From: Euglena gracilis | Lineage: Eukaryota; Euglenida; Euglenophyceae; Euglenales | DNA length: 64,000 nucleotides | Reading direction: 5' to 3' | NCBI GenBank assembly: GCA_039621445.1 | Contig: CP154956.1 | Span: 93,126,648 to 93,190,647 of the forward strand | In this document: positions 1-13,736 of the stretch, piece after piece | Position numbering within the stretch: the stretch's first letter is position 1 | Layout of the letters: each line of letters opens with the position of its first letter | Notes under the pieces: model-generated | Databases searched by the model: none | Told to the model about the DNA's origin: nothing | Seen by the model: only the letters and a program-made list of their open reading frames with translations | Translations under genes and position numbers: made by a program

Positions 1-1636
1 CCTAAACTGGATTTTCATTTCCAATCAGGTGCATTTTTGAATTTTTGTTCCTGATCTTGTGGACATGTTGAAATTTCGAAACGAATGCAACACTCGCCAC
101 CAAATTGCATGCTGGTGTTTGGAGACAATGATTGAGCTTGTAAAAAAAAATGGGTTTGCACCCCCTGCTACTCGTCCCCCCCCCCCCTGAGCGTTGTGCT
201 CGATTTGTCCCCCGAACGGGGCTCCAATGCTTAATATTCCCCCTTTTTTCAAGGCAGCTGGTTGGGCCACCCCCCCCCGAAGTTGGCGAAAGGGGCTTGG
301 AAATATATGCGGGGGTTGAGCTGGTGGGCAAAAAATATTGTTGTTGAAAGATAGTCAAAGGTTGATTATCTTTGATTCTTGCAATCTGTTTCGCACACAA
401 GCACACGTGTTTGCTTGTGTGATTTGTTCTCTGGTATTTCTGACTGAGGCTGCTTTCGGTATAATTTGTTTCAATACAGTGCTATTTCTTGTCTGTTGCT
501 TTTGGTCCCAAAACTGATGAAGAATCCATTTTTTCTTTCGTTCTTTGCTTCAGTGGACATTCTGCAGCTTGGGATAAGTTTGCCGAAGTCACTGACAAGG
601 TTGTTGACGTCGCTGACACTTTTTTGGTGTGTTCATGTGCAGCATATGCTACGTTCTGCCTGCAATGTGTGGAAGTTCAGTTGTGATTTCTCCGCAATAA
701 CTGGGCAATCAACCCTGCAGGCGTGCAAGTTTGCCGCATATTTTTGATTTTTTGCTTTTTGTTTGTTTGTTTCTTGTTGTTGTCACGCAACTTGTTTTTT
801 TTTGCATTTCTTTTCCTTCTGCATTCCTGGAGTTCCTTCAGTTTTTTGCAATACTGTTTTTCAAGGCTGGTGCATGGCCACACAGGCATCGAATGGGGTC
901 CAAAATAAAGCACACAAAGCACAAAAAATAGCACCTGGACCTGGGGCACACCATGTACCTCCTGACCAAAGGGCTTCCCCATTCCTTGCCCAAAATGGGT
1001 ACAAGCCGGTCCCTTCCACACAGGATGCAGCTCAGTCAAACTGTGACAAAGACACGATGGTTTGCCTAGGTGCCCATAAGAAGGACATTTTTTTAGTTCG
1101 GGTGTTCGGATGGATAGACAATGTTGCGGTTGGCTTGATTTTGTTGAGATTTTGCGACTTCATTTTTTCGCTTGGTCAGAGAGCATTTTTCCAGAAATAT
1201 ATTTTTTTCAGATTTTTTTTAAGGGTTTTAAGGCGCTTTCACCAAAACAAATTATTTTTAAAAGAATTAAAGGATTTTTCAGGGCTTTAAAGGCACCTTA
1301 TATATTTTTACATATTATATATATTACATATATTATATACATATATATTATAAATACCTGGTCCCAACCCTTGGCATGCATCATATCGCTCAGGGTGCAT
1401 TGGTCAATTGGCTAAATTTCTCTCTCTTTGGGGTTCTTCCCAAATCTCTGCCGAACAGGAAAAGCAGAAGGAGCAGGAGCCAACCCTCAGTGGGATTTCC
1501 GACTCTGCAATACCAGGTGTGTGTGCTGCAACCAAAGTATACCCAAATCCTCGGTGGTCAGGCCCCTCATATTCGGTTTAGCGGTGATGAAGTTTTGTCA
1601 TTGTTGCGCTCGTGTGCACACACAGCCACCCACCCA

Positions 1637-1690
1637 CAGACACACACACACACACACACAACACACACACCACACAACACCACAACACAA
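1637..1690. repeat. (AC)n microsatellite
   Basis: AC run with few interruptions. Similar short runs at 6,571-6,600 and 10,261-10,285. Confidence 0.85.
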
Positions 1691-4014
1691 CCAACACAGC
1701 ACATGCAAATACGAATGCAAATATCGACTTGGGTCCAGGAATTGTATGCAAGGCAAAAAATTGGCAGCTTTTGACTACTGGCCTCCTGGGGGAGGGCGTT
1801 GTTAAACAAAGGGTGAGGTCCAGTTTCTTAAGCACAAGCTGATGGGGTTTCGACGGTATTTTTCAGTGCTCTCTGTTTTTTTTAGGAGTAGGGTCAGTGT
1901 CACAACTGTCCTTACGAAAAGGTTTAGGGTTAGAGTTAGGCCAAAGTAAGGAAGTTAGGCCGAATTAGGCCTCGATTTAGGCTAAATTCTGCCCAGATTT
2001 AGGCACACGTTGGGCCAAAATTGGCCTGCCCCTATCCCTTTCAATAAACCCAAATCCGAACCCTATTTCTGGGGTAGGAGATTTCACTTTTGTTGGGACA
2101 TCTCCAAGCAGACATCCAGTTGGTGTGTGTTTTCACCCAAAATTTTTTATGTACATGATGTATTCGCCAAGAATGATTTTGTGTTCACCTGTGTTCACAA
2201 AGAAAGTCTTCACCCCCCCCCAAAAATGTCGAGAAGAAAATGAAAGTCCAATGAAAATGAAAGTTTGTCCACTCGCACTCGGAAGGGTAGGCATCCTTTC
2301 GGGCATGAGTAAAAAATGGTTAAGACTGGTTGCAGTTTGGCCCAGGTCTTGGAAAGAGGGCCACCTGCGACGACCTTGCCAGGGCGCGGCGTGCCGTTTT
2401 TCCCTTGCTTGAACCCAAAATATTCTGGGGTTATGTCAAAGTTGGTGGCAAATGACATAGCATCCGAAATGTGAAAAAAAATGTTGCTACATTTCGAAGC
2501 TGCACTCAAGGGTTTTCAAATATTCGCTAACATCATGCTCAAATTTGCCCCCCCCCCTGTGTCATACAAGTGGGTGGTTCCGTTCTTTTCAAAAAAAGCA
2601 TTTCATAAGTTCGGTCGTTTATTTCGGCGTCGAAGGGGTGGTTTTTGAGGGGAGTACAAAGAGCAAAACTGCATGCATCCGAAAATTGCCCCCGACGGAC
2701 AGAACCATGGCCCACCCCACCAACACAACGGGTGGGGGCATCGGTCCGCCACCTTCTTCCCCAACCCCACTGCGGGGCTGCCCGCAGGGTGGTTTGGCGG
2801 GTCCCTCTCCCGGCTGGTCCTAAGCCCCGCGGCGGCCCTCCGCCCCGGAACCGAGAGCCCCGCGGGCGCTGAAGAGAGGCCAGGGCTCCCCCTGACCTGC
2901 GACTGGACCCTGTTGGCGAAGGCAGCTCGCAGCTGCGTCGCCGGGCGGCAAATGTTGGCACGAAAGTGGGGTGTTTGCTGACCGGGCAGGTTTGCCAGCT
3001 CGCGTGGTGCATGCAAGCTGGCACACCGCTTACGCCGAACAGGACCCTGCCATCGTGGGTAGGGGGGCTGCTCCAGCCCTAGACCCATTCAACGAGTTAT
3101 ATTTCTTTTCCAACCGCCCAAAGGACGGCTGGACAGTGACGAAATTTTGATTTTCACAGGTGCAAGCGTTGACCAAAAATGGGCAAAAGTTAGTTAAATT
3201 AGGATTGCCCAGCTCTTTAAGGTGCAGGTCCAGCAGGAGACCTCTTAGGGAGGGGGATGGCCCAAATTTTCCAGCCAGCTGTAGTTATCCAGCCTTTGAG
3301 CTGAATCCCTGCCCCCACCCCGGGGAGGGAGTGGGGGAAGGAAGTTAAGGAAGTTAGTTAAGGAACATCTCTGCGATTTGGACATTGAGGGTTTCAGGGG
3401 CTCAGGAAGTGTGTGCGAATTTTCAGAAACATAACCAACAAAGTTGCCTTATGTTCCGCTTTTGTGCCACAAGGCCGATTGCATATATTTTCTCAGCCAA
3501 TCCGATGTCAGATACAGATAGTCTGCAGTGGTTTGAGGGCCAACACGAACTGGTGGGGCTGGCCAACCAAGAAACGCTCTGAGTCCCTGTACCCCTAAGG
3601 ACCCCGAAGGAAGGTGCTTGGAATTGGAAGCGTCATTCGCACCGGAAAGACATCGACACACATCTGACCAAAACTCCCAAAAACTCCAGGATGGCCCAGG
3701 GGTTTCCAGCCTGGGATGTTTTGGGCAAACCCCCTGAGGCCCCTGAGCAGGCTTCCCACCCTTTATACCGATCCCATTTACACCCGCCGAAAAATCAAAA
3801 GAAATTCATTTGTGATGACTCCCCCATTCACACCCCTGGAGAAAAAAAGAAGATACCTTTTCATACCAAACCCCTCTCTTGCATCTGGTGTGTGCCAAGG
3901 AAAAGCACAACAGAGCACCTCCCGCCTCGCCGGGGGAGTGCCGCAAGGGGGGGATTGACATACGCAATTTTTTCCGCAATTTTCCACAGTTTTCCCCAAT
4001 TTGCATAATTTTCT

Positions 4015-4147
4015 ACCCCCTAACCCCCCCCCTACCCCCTAACCCCCCCCCTACCCCCTCACCCCCCCCCTAACCCCCCCCCTACCCCCTAACCCCCCCC
4101 TAACCCCCCCCCTTACCCCCCCCTAACCCCCCCCCAACCCCCCCCCC

Positions 4148-4187
<40 letters not shown>
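4015..4187. repeat. Degenerate CCCTAACC array and 38-bp poly-C
   Basis: CCCCCTAACCCCCCC and CCCCCTACCCC alternate over about 130 bp, then a run of C at 4,150-4,187. Resembles interstitial telomere-type sequence but is irregular. Confidence 0.8.
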
Positions 4188-6569
4188 ATTCCCCACTTCG
4201 TGCCATATGTGCAATCCCCCCCCCCCGGTGCCGCGTCGGACGTTGGGGCGTTGGGACGTCGGACGTTGGGGGGGGAGCCCTGCCGCCACGCCCCGGCCCT
4301 CTCGCCCGCCCCCCTACTGCGTCTGCCGCCGCAGCTGACGGACATGGTGAGGGGTGGGGCCAGGTGTGTGCTACCACCACCGGACCGGGGGGGGGGAGGT
4401 GCTTTGCTGCTGAAGGGAGTTCATCTCGACCAGTGTTTGGTTCAAGGTAAGGAGAGTCATAAAAAAAATCTCTTTTTCTTTTTTTTGGGGCACCGTGTAT
4501 TTTTTATTTTTGCATCATTTCAGCTGTTGCTTTTTTCTTTTTCTTATAATAACACAAAGATTTTTGATATTTTTGGGGTCTGGGTGTACGAGCATAGATT
4601 GTAATTCCTCCCATGCAGAATTCTTTCCTCGTATGCATGCATTTTTCAGGCATTGTTGCATTTTTCTGCAACAATCCCTGAAAAAAGCCATGAATCCCTT
4701 TTTCAGTTCTCCATGGACCGTCGCCTTGCCTTTGTCACAACACAGCTCTCCGTCCGGAGAGACGTGGGGTGATTACATTGCCAATTTCGCCGACAGTCCT
4801 CTGGTGTGTCTGTTTGCGGTGCCTGTGTCGGTGAGCGTTCATGCGATGAAGGTTGTGTGCATGTGTGCAGGGCGGTCCGTAAGGGACGGGAAGTGTTTTT
4901 TTTTTCTTAAGGATCGCCCCTTGGGCCCAAGGGACGGCCAACGGCCGATCCTGGAATTGAACGTGGGCAAAAAATAAATGGCCATTTTTTCGTCCACTTT
5001 TCCTATGAATTCTTCATTGACCGTCCTGGGACAGGAATTTTTTTTCCCCGTTAAGGACCGTCCTGCACGTGTGTGGGTGCTGGACTCTGCTTGGGCCTTT
5101 TAGTGCCACAGGGCTGGACAGCTTTTTTCAGTGGAATTTCTGGACGTTGTACCGTAATGGAGACGGGAAGTTACTTTTTTTTCTCTGTGTGGTATTTGAG
5201 GGTATTTTTTGTTTTTCCTTTCCGTTCACATGTTTTTTTTGGAACGTTGCTGAAGAGCTCGAGCATACCTGTGTCATAAGATATCCCCCAAATGCCCCCT
5301 CAAATGTAAAGCCCCCCCACCCAGGGGGTTTGGGTTTGCCACCCAAATATAAGCCCCCCGGATGTAAACCAATGTGTCATACAGGAAGAAGCAGAAACAT
5401 TTGGTGGATATAACAATGGTCCAGCAGACTTCCTCCATTTTCGACGAAAAATGCACATGGTGGGTGGAAAACGGAGGTACACGACCAAATTTCGGTATGT
5501 AATTGATATTTGATTGCATTTGAAGACCTCCAGAGTGTGTGTAGGCCGCCCCCCCCCATCATTGAAATCCCGTCTAAATGTAAAGCTGGGGGGGCTTAAT
5601 CTTTGGGGGGGGGGGGGTTAGTTTGCTATTCAAATTTCAAAATGTCAAATCTGACGTTTGATCTGAATTTCAAACCATGAAATCATGTTCCCGCGCGATT
5701 TCAGGGGGAGGACGCACCTGCGTTTTTTTGTTCTCTGGGGGTTTTGCTCTTTGGGGGTGCTCTCCCCTCGCCCTCCCCCCCCCCCGGCAAAGCCTGCCTT
5801 CCTGCCAGGGCCGGTCGGCGCTGCTGCGGCGCGCGCCCGCCCGTGTCACCCCAATGGGCCCCGGCCAGGGGTTTATGGGCGTCCCCGAACCTGTGCGGGT
5901 GGTGGTGGGGTGGGGGGGGGGGAGGGGTCGAACCCCCCCCCCCCAGGCTTTCCCGTACAGCCCTGCCCCCGGCAGCCCCACCGCACCGCCCGCCTGGCCC
6001 GGCCCCAGCACAGGTCCGGCCCGGGAACGCCGCTTGGCGGCGCGGGCCAGGGACCCTCGCGCCCGCTCGCCAGACTGGTTTGGCCTCTTGTTGGCCGAGT
6101 GCCTTTTGAGTTGGGGCCAGGGCTGACGTGCCCAACACTTTTGGGGTGGGGTAGAGGGTCGACCCCACCCCCTCATCCGGGGGGGTACCAACGGGTCTGA
6201 GGTATTATCCATTAGTCTGACAAATGTAACCTCTCAGACCTTCACACCATGACACGCTGTGATGGGGAGGGCGATCCCCCAAACTCACAACGTTGGACAA
6301 AAAGGCGCTTTTTAAAAAAAAATTTGGAAAAAAATATTCCCAAATGTATGTGATCTCCCCACTGGCTTGGCAATCGGTACGAGCCCGCGGCCAAACCGGG
6401 ACCCATCCCCCCCGCTGTGAGCCGAGCGGTGGTGGCCGCCCTCCCCAGCCACACTCCCACTGTCGCTCGCATCCTGTTTTGGTCTCATATCCCCGACCAG
6501 CGAGGAGACAATGCCGGAAGTTTCGGGAGTGCCGTTTAAAATGCTGCGCTTTTTGTCGTGCGCCATTTT

Positions 6570-6601
<32 letters not shown>

Positions 6602-7847
6602 GTCACGGAAAGAATTTTCCCTCCTCCCCCCTCCAGGGACTTTTAAGGGGCCCAAGGGCCGGACACAGCCGAGCATCGAACGGCGTCAAAAGTTGGGCAT
6701 TTTTGACGCTTTGGGTGAATGGGAAATAATTTTTGGAGGTGCAAAAGAATTGGGAAGGAGAAAGGGGAAAGAAAAGGCCCCAAAAGAAAGGGGAAGGGAA
6801 AAGGCCCCTTTCTCCTCCCTCGCGTTGATTTCGCTGGCTGAACCGATTCTCCTCCCTCCCCTATTACGATTCGCCTCTGCACTGGAACCACGACGGCGCC
6901 AGACAGCTCGGACGGTCTTGGCATGCCCGATGTCGGCAACGTCATTCCCCGGGCGTGCATAGTAGTCTCGTCAATTCCGTCTCGTAACTGATGCAGTGCC
7001 AGTCTTTCTTAGGAGGACACAGCTCTGGGGGAGGAGCTGGAGCCAGATTCAAGGATTCAAAACAAACCCCCAACTCCTGAATTCTGGCCAGCTGCACTCG
7101 ATGGCTTGTGGTTTATCAAGTTCATCTTTCTCCGTAAACCCCCAACTATAAGCCCCTAGGGGCCCAAGTTAGGTTCCGTTATAACTAGTGACAGAGGGGG
7201 GGGTTCCCGCATGGATATTCCCAGATGCAAAAGTATCTAGGATACCTCAAAATGCCTCTACGGATGTCTGAAGGTGCCAGCAATCGATTTTTCCGGAGTC
7301 CCATATCGATAAAAAGAGCATTTTAGGGCAAGAACCCAAGTGAAGGTTGTGAACCGTAGTATGTTATTTTTCAACCGAAGTCCCTTTCCCCCTCACTGTT
7401 AAGCACATTGCACGTTTAATGATGTTTGGTAATTTTCCACCCGAAAATTTTTTCATTTCCCATCCCTTGTCCATGTTGTTGGTGATATTTTTTAGTCGAT
7501 TTTGTTTTTGTTGTTTTTGTTTGCTGTTTTGTGTTCAGGGTGTCTCAGAGTTTGCTTCGGGACGTTGTAAAACATGCTTGCAGGATGTTTGATAAAAAAG
7601 CACGGATTAATAAAATTTTCAACAGAACACATTGCTGTTTGCTGCTCGATCCCACACCAATTCCCTCTTGATTGCCTTTGGCAGGTGTGCATGTACATAT
7701 ACATTGTGTTCGGGGTGCCTTGATCCCATCAGCATCCCCACACCACCAACCCCGTTTGTGCACGGCATGGTTTCTTTTATCATAGTTCCATCCTGCACAA
7801 GAGCACATTTGTCATGTGATCTGTTTGGTTTTGTGCCTCTAATCATC

Positions 7848-8120
7848 AGGGCCGTCCACGGGAAGTTTTTTATCCCCATCAAGGCCCCCCCCCCCCCCTT
7901 TGAGATCCCCCTTGAGCCTGACCGCCGATGCAGGGATCGAACAGGCCAAAATTCGAAAAACATAATTTTTTTTGACATTGGGTGAATGACAATGGCGTCA
8001 ATTTGCCAGGAATCATTCCCCCCCCCCGAAATCAACCCGATTTTGCCGAGATGTGGCCATTTCTTGACCATTTTACCCGGGTGTTTTTCAGGAATGTGCG
8101 GGGACGGGATTTCTTTTCCC
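7848..8120 (-). mobile_element. Family-1 element copy in inverted orientation
   Basis: Reads as the reverse complement of the family: GGGCCGTCCACGGGAAG at the left, TGGCCATTTCTTGACC inside, GGGACGGGATTTC at the right. Most other copies are on the plus strand. Confidence 0.5.
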
Positions 8121-9215
8121 TGTTGATGGCATCTGTTGGGACCGGAGGTATATTTTTGCCCTTCTTGACGCCGGCCGTACCGAGTGGTCGGTAGAAAGGG
8201 AAATAGGTGGTGGATCCCCCTGACCACTCGTGGGGGACAGAAGTGGATTTTTGGTGGGGGAGAAGGCTAAACCCAGGGATTGACTTGTGCGAAGTCGACC
8301 AACCCCCCCCCCCCAATGTGAAGGGTGGTGGTCTTATTTTTGATGGTTGGCAAAGCGTATTTTTGGGTTTTTTAAGGGGAGCGCAAGGCGGACGCCCCCC
8401 CCCCCGGCATCAGTTTGGTCCTTTACCCAATGCTTCCCTTAGACACCCAAAGTGCCGCTTAGGTCCATGTGCCATTTTTTGGAGGCAAGGGACGGTTTTT
8501 ATACGCTAAAAGCGGCAATGGGTGAGGGGAGGGATGCAAGGCCACGCAACTCGAAATTTTGGGTTGGAGAAGTGTGAGCGCAAAGGGTTAGGGACCTGGG
8601 GGATTGAACACACCATGTCTTGGGTAACGTGGTGGTGAGCGCCTGGCTGGGAGACGGAAAAACACGGCCGGCTCCCCTCGCGGTGAAACCCCGCCCTTGG
8701 CTCGGAGTTTTTTAGGACCCCGCGGCGCCGGCTGTTTTTTGAGGCGGCCGCCGGGCTTCGAAGTCAAAATATTCAACCTTTTTCTTTTTGATCTTAAACC
8801 TTGAAATCCAAAATTCTACCCTTCTGTGGACAATTCGTCGGCCGGCCTCGAAAATTTCAAATACTCGGCCCTGCAAGGTCAAAAATTGAGTTCGGGCCTC
8901 CAAGCCGAACCATAACAATCCGCAGGCTAAAGTCGACTGACAACCAAAAAGTGGTATTTCAGTGATTTTTAGCCCCACTAAGGCAAATTTTGGCCAATTT
9001 TTGGGTCAGGACCCCTTTACAGCGGGACACCTCGGGCCAAAAGTACAGCGACGGCGCTTGTGTTTCGCCCTCGGTGTCTCACCCCCCTCTCGTTTTGGGC
9101 TCTGGGTTCTCTGTGTCGGAGAGACCCCTCGCTCCTCACTCTGGGATCGCGGGAGTTTAGTTGTTATTTTTCAAATAATTGTCAAAGGATATCTAAAGTC
9201 CTTCCTCACGCTATC

Positions 9216-9287
9216 GGGCGTGTAGCTCAGTGGTAGAGCGCCCGCTCCGCATGCGGGAAGTCCAGGGTTCGATCCCCTGTTCGTCCA
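9216..9287 (+). tRNA. tRNA-Ala (CGC), copy 1
   Basis: 72 nt, cloverleaf folds: acceptor GGGCGTG/TTCGTCC with G3:U70 (the alanine identity pair) and a T6-T67 mismatch; D arm GCTCAGTGGTAGAGC; anticodon stem CCCGC/GCGGG with loop TCCGCAT; T arm CAGGG TTCGATC CCCTG; A73. Loop position 33 is C, not the near-universal U. No strong T run follows. No intron, no encoded CCA. Confidence 0.9.
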
Positions 9288-9344
9288 GTAGTTATTTCAC
9301 TCTTTCCAAAATGCCAGCATCGCGGAAATAGGGCGTTGTAAAAA

Positions 9345-9416
9345 TACGATCAGTGGGGTTCGAACCCACGACCTTCTGCGTGTTGAGCAGACGTTCCACC
9401 ACTGAACTATGACCGC
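9345..9416 (-). tRNA. tRNA-Val (AAC)
   Basis: 72 nt: acceptor GCGGTCA/TGATCGT (G-U pairs at 1-72 and 4-69), D arm GTTCAGTGGTGGAAC, anticodon stem TCTGC/GCAGA with loop TCAACAC (anticodon AAC), T arm GTGGG TTCGAAC CCCAC, A73. Position 33 is C. A TTTTT run follows directly (complement of 9,340-9,344), a pol III terminator. Head to head-tail with tRNA-Ala copy 1, 57 bp apart. Confidence 0.92.
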
Positions 9417-9949
9417 GATGACGACGTTCCACTTCGAAGGTACTCTGGTCCGCAGGATGCGGAATTGTGACGGCAGCCCCCCCGGTAGTGGAACTCCACG
9501 GTCAGTAGGTCCTGTGGGTACCGCCAGGGTCCTGGGGGGGTCCTGGGGGGGAGGGGTCCTGGGGGGGAGGGGTCCTGGGGGGGTCCTGGGGAGGGGGGGA
9601 AACTGGCCATGACTCCTTCCAACTATTCACAAGTTTCTGAAAATTTTAATTTCACAGGTTTTTGCAAAAGGTGCTGTTTAAGATACAAAAAAAATGAAAG
9701 GAAAAAAGAGGTTTTGCAAAAACTGGACCACCCCCACCCAAAACCGCATTTTTTCACACCTTCCAAAATTTTCACAGTTTTCTGAAAATTTTGATTTTCA
9801 CAGGTTTTTGAAGCAAAAAAATGCCGTTGAAAGTCCAAAAAAATCAAAAAAATGTCAATAAAATCTGACTGTGCCAAAATTTGGTGTAATTTTTTGACTT
9901 CGCACTATTTTTTCTCAGCCTTTTTTTTTCACCACTCCAAAAAACTGCT

Positions 9950-12804
9950 ATATAAATTGCAAAAACTGGCTCCTACACTGGACAAGCAAGTGTGGGGGGG
10001 TGTGGGGGGGCGTGGGGGGGGGTGTGGGGGTAAATGTCTAGTGTAGGAGCCAGTTTTTGCAATACCTCAACTGCTAACACTTTAACCTGAAAATTTTGAG
10101 ATTTTTTTCGTGAAAAATTGGAGCCCACGGGGCCCCTCCCCCCCCCCCCATGCGGTGGCCGCAGTGTCTGGGCTCCAACTTTTTGCAACAATGGGCAGTG
10201 ATAATGGGGGGGGGGGTGCGGGGGGGGACTCGAACGTCGGGATTGTTTGCCTCCAATCAGGACACACACACACACACACACACACGCAAAAAAAAACTGC
10301 CAATTTGCCAAAAAATAAAAAAATGCCACAAAAATGCCAAAGACTGAGGGGATCCTGGGCAGGTCCTGGGGGGTGGGGGTCCTGGGCGGGGAAATTCGCC
10401 ATGAATTCCAGCATTGGGGGTCTTCGGGGGGGTGCTGGGGGAGATGTCCTGGGGGCGCCTTGGTTCCAGGAGAAGCACTCCAGAAACTGCCTTCACCCAT
10501 TCTTATTTATATGTGCCAGGGGGGGATTTGCCAACACCGCCCCAATCCTTGAAATACCTTGGTTGTCGATGGCGATGGCCACTCCATTTCATTCGATTTC
10601 ATCACCCCACCCTTTAACAGGATTTTGCCAGTTTCGGCCCGGGGCTTATTTTTGGGTTAATACATTGCAAAAAATTGGTGTGGCCTTGGTGTGGAGTGGG
10701 AACCTTAATAAAATTTTCTTGTTCCCTTTTCCATTTGGGAATCACTGTGCGATTTCTGTGCTGTCATTGCAGTCGGTTGTGGGTTGAAAAAGAATGGGAA
10801 AATGCTTTCTTTTCATTACCGAAAGTGGATTTTCTGCCCCACCCCCTGGACAAAGCCAACCTTTTCACGCAAAAAGGAAAAAAAATGAAATGTTCAATGT
10901 CCTCAAAAAAGGGGAAGGGGGTGGTAAGTGGGACCACTCCCCGGGAGACAGAAATTCACTATTTTTGCAATGTCGACAATTTTGGACTGCTTCAGGGGGA
11001 ATTTATGTTGGGTGGGATTTTTCTTGACACGGTTCAAAACATTATTACCACAGGGGACGGGAATTTTGGCAATCTGCTTGGCCAAAAATGACCCCTTTGG
11101 CACATATTGAAAAAACTGGAGCCTGCACTGGTCAAGTGTTGGGGTGGTGGGGATGGGGGGGGTGTGGGGGGGTGTGGGGGGGGGTGTCGTGTGTGCTCAA
11201 GTTTTTGCAATGCCTCATTTTCCCCCTGCAAAACAATTGATGCTTGGGGCTCTGGATGGGGGGTGGGGGGGGTGGGGGGTAAATGTGTAGTGTAGGGTCC
11301 AGTTTTTGCAATACCTGCCCATTTCCCCCCAACTGGAGCCCACACCAGACGTTTACCTACACCCACCCCACTCCTCCCCACACCTCCCACACACTGGACC
11401 AGTGGGCTCCGTTTTTGCAATGCATACGGCCACCGGAAAACGTTTTTCGAAAATCAAGCAAAAATGAAATCGCAAAATTGAAAACGGCCGAACTCCAATG
11501 AGGAAAAAAACCTCATCGCTGGGGCTCCGTTTTTGCATTTCATATGGCCACCGATGGGGGGGGTCCGGTGGCCCATGGCCACCGCGCGGCGGGGGGGGGG
11601 GGGGGGGGGGGCCCTGCCACACTCCCCACTGTTTTTTCCGACCCACATAAAACCCTAATGGAAAGAACATTCCAGAAATTCCAAAACTGCAGGTGGGATC
11701 TTTTTTACCCCCTCAAGGAACACCCTGCCTGGGGTGGAGAAGGGGAAACAAATTCCTCGAAAAAACTCACTTGACCAAACTAACTTGAAATTTACCGGTT
11801 TGACAAGCGCTCGAGAACATTCTGTGGACCGGAGTACCCTGGCATGGCCCTGCCTCCAAGGGGCCTACCAGGGGCCCTACCAGGGACGACACTCCGTCAA
11901 GAGCGCGGTACAGGATGGAAGGGGAAATTTCTTGAACAAAAAAGCCTGGAAGATGCTTTTATGAGTTTCACCATGCCCCCTCCGAGCTGCCCCCCCCCCT
12001 GCCCCAGCATCGGTTGCCGTGGGCCTTCATAACGTCTGTCTGGGCTCCAATTCTTCGCAACAGTGGGCAGTGATAATGGGGGGAGCGGGGGGGCAGGGGG
12101 GGCGCAGCCCCCCCCTCCCCGCCGCGGTGGCCGTAGGTCACCGGACCCCCATCGGTGGCCGTGGGCCTTGATGTCTGTCTGGGCCCCACTTTTTCACGAA
12201 AAAACATAATTTTCACGAAAAAATATCAAAAATTTCAGGTTTAGGTGTTGGTATTTTTTAGGAGTGATGAAAAAAGTGCAAAGTCAAAAATTGCACCAAA
12301 TTTTGGCACAGTCAAAATTTATGACATTTTTTCTCTTGGAATTTTTTTGGATTTTCAATGGCATTTTTTGTTTCGAAAACCTGCAACAATCAACGCTTTG
12401 AGAAAATTACCAAAATTTGGAAGGTGTGCGAAAAAATGCGGTGTTGGGGGTTTTTGAGGGACCTCCTTCCTATATGCCCATATGGGTCCCAAAATGGGTC
12501 CAAAATACACCCGGCGCCGAGCTCGCCCAGGTAGTGTGGGAGGGGTGTGGGGGGTGTGGGGGGGGGTGGGGGGGTGGGTGGGGGGGGGGGGTGGGGGTCC
12601 GGACCCTGCGGCCACCGCGGGGGGGGGGGGGGGCGTGCGCCCCCCCCTCCCCCCGCCCCCCCCCATTATCACTGCCCATTGTTGCAAAAAAAAAACGGAA
12701 GCCCAGACTAGACATTTACCGACACCCCCCACAACCCCCCCACATTTGTCTAGTGTGGGAGGAGGTATTGCAAAAACTGGCCCCTACACTAGACATTTAC
12801 CCCC

Positions 12805-12853
<49 letters not shown>

Positions 12854-13315
12854 TGGGTTCGACGCCAGGTGCATTTTGGACCCATTGGGACGTATGTTGG
12901 CCACCGATGAGGTACGGTGGCCTATGGCCACCGCGGCGGAGGGGGGGGGGAGGGCGCTTTTTTGAAAGATGGCATTGAATGTGACAAAAAATGTGGTGAT
13001 TTTTGACATTATGGCACAATCCACCACAATTTCGACATTCAAGCCCAACGGCGCCAAGAGACGGTGATGCCTTTTGTGTTCTGGGATTTCAAAAAGAGGG
13101 ATTTCAAAAAGAGTGCAAAATGCGGAAAAAGAGACTGCTGCGCCCCCCCCCCCCCCACCCCCCCACCCCCCCACCCCCCCCATTATCACTGCGCATTGTG
13201 CAAAAAAAGGAAGCCCAGACTAGACATTTACCAACGCCCCCCGCCCCCCCACCCCCCCCCCACACCCCCCACACTTGTCTAGTGCAGCAGCCAGTTTTTG
13301 CAACATATGCAGGGC
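9950..13315. repeat. Cluster of G-rich hairpins ending in AAAAACTGG
   Basis: Repeated units: CAAAAACTGG(C)xCCxACACTxGAC, then C- or G-rich minisatellite of GTGGGGGG type, then the inverse ...TAGTGTAGG(A)xCCAGTTTTTGCAA. Clear pairs are at 9,957-10,062 and 11,105-11,310, with inverted halves at 12,690-12,810 and 13,205-13,305. GCTCCAACTTTTTGCAACA / GGGCAGTGATAATGGGGGG is interleaved. No gene seen within. Confidence 0.75.
12802..12849. repeat. Poly-C run
   Basis: Forty-eight bases, essentially all C, between two hairpin-family halves. Likely of uncertain length in the assembly. Confidence 0.9.
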
Positions 13316-13736
13316 AGGATAAGGAAGCAGGGTCATAAAATTGATAATTTTTTGCATAATTGATTCAGCAGATTTGGATTTTTGATTGGACACAATTTGC
13401 AGTTTCGATTTTTTTCACACCTCAACCGCCTTCGTGAATGAGGGAAGGTTGGTTGACCCCCCAGCCACCACAGCACCGCTTGGTGACCGCCTGGTGGTGA
13501 TGGCTGTTTTTCCTGATCCCCTGAAAAAATGGCAGCAGGGTTGAGGTGTTGAATGGTGCGAGTTCCTGTTCGCTTTGCATTTTCGGAATCGCTGTGAAAC
13601 GTGCTCTAAATCAGGAGCATTTGTTGGGTCAAATAAAAAAGTACAAAATCTTTGCCAAAAAAGTCCGAAAGTTGCTTTTTCATTGTTGTTTGGGAGCCGT
13701 TGGAGGATTTTTGGGCGTGTTGAGAAAATAAAGTAT

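Larger units (their letters stand above)
1..9215. other. No supported gene; repeat-rich intergenic DNA
   Basis: Mixed A/T-rich and C-rich text with an AC microsatellite, C-run hairpins, fold-back remnants (5,284-5,650) and fragments of family 1 (4,860-5,070; 7,848-8,120). GC-rich islands at 2,690-3,080 and 5,680-6,190 are open on several frames but show no recognisable protein. Further 3' exons of the DUF3638 gene could hide here. Confidence 0.6.

Noticed and set aside
2880-2960. Minus 36-nt candidate exon LRAAFANRVQSQ with AG and GT borders near 2.9 kb
   Set aside because: Too short to test, no family match and no neighbouring exon.
5670-6212. GC-rich open frames on both strands (up to 180 codons)
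   Set aside because: Open on several frames at once, rich in Pro/Arg/Gly, with no motif or splice context; looks like GC bias.
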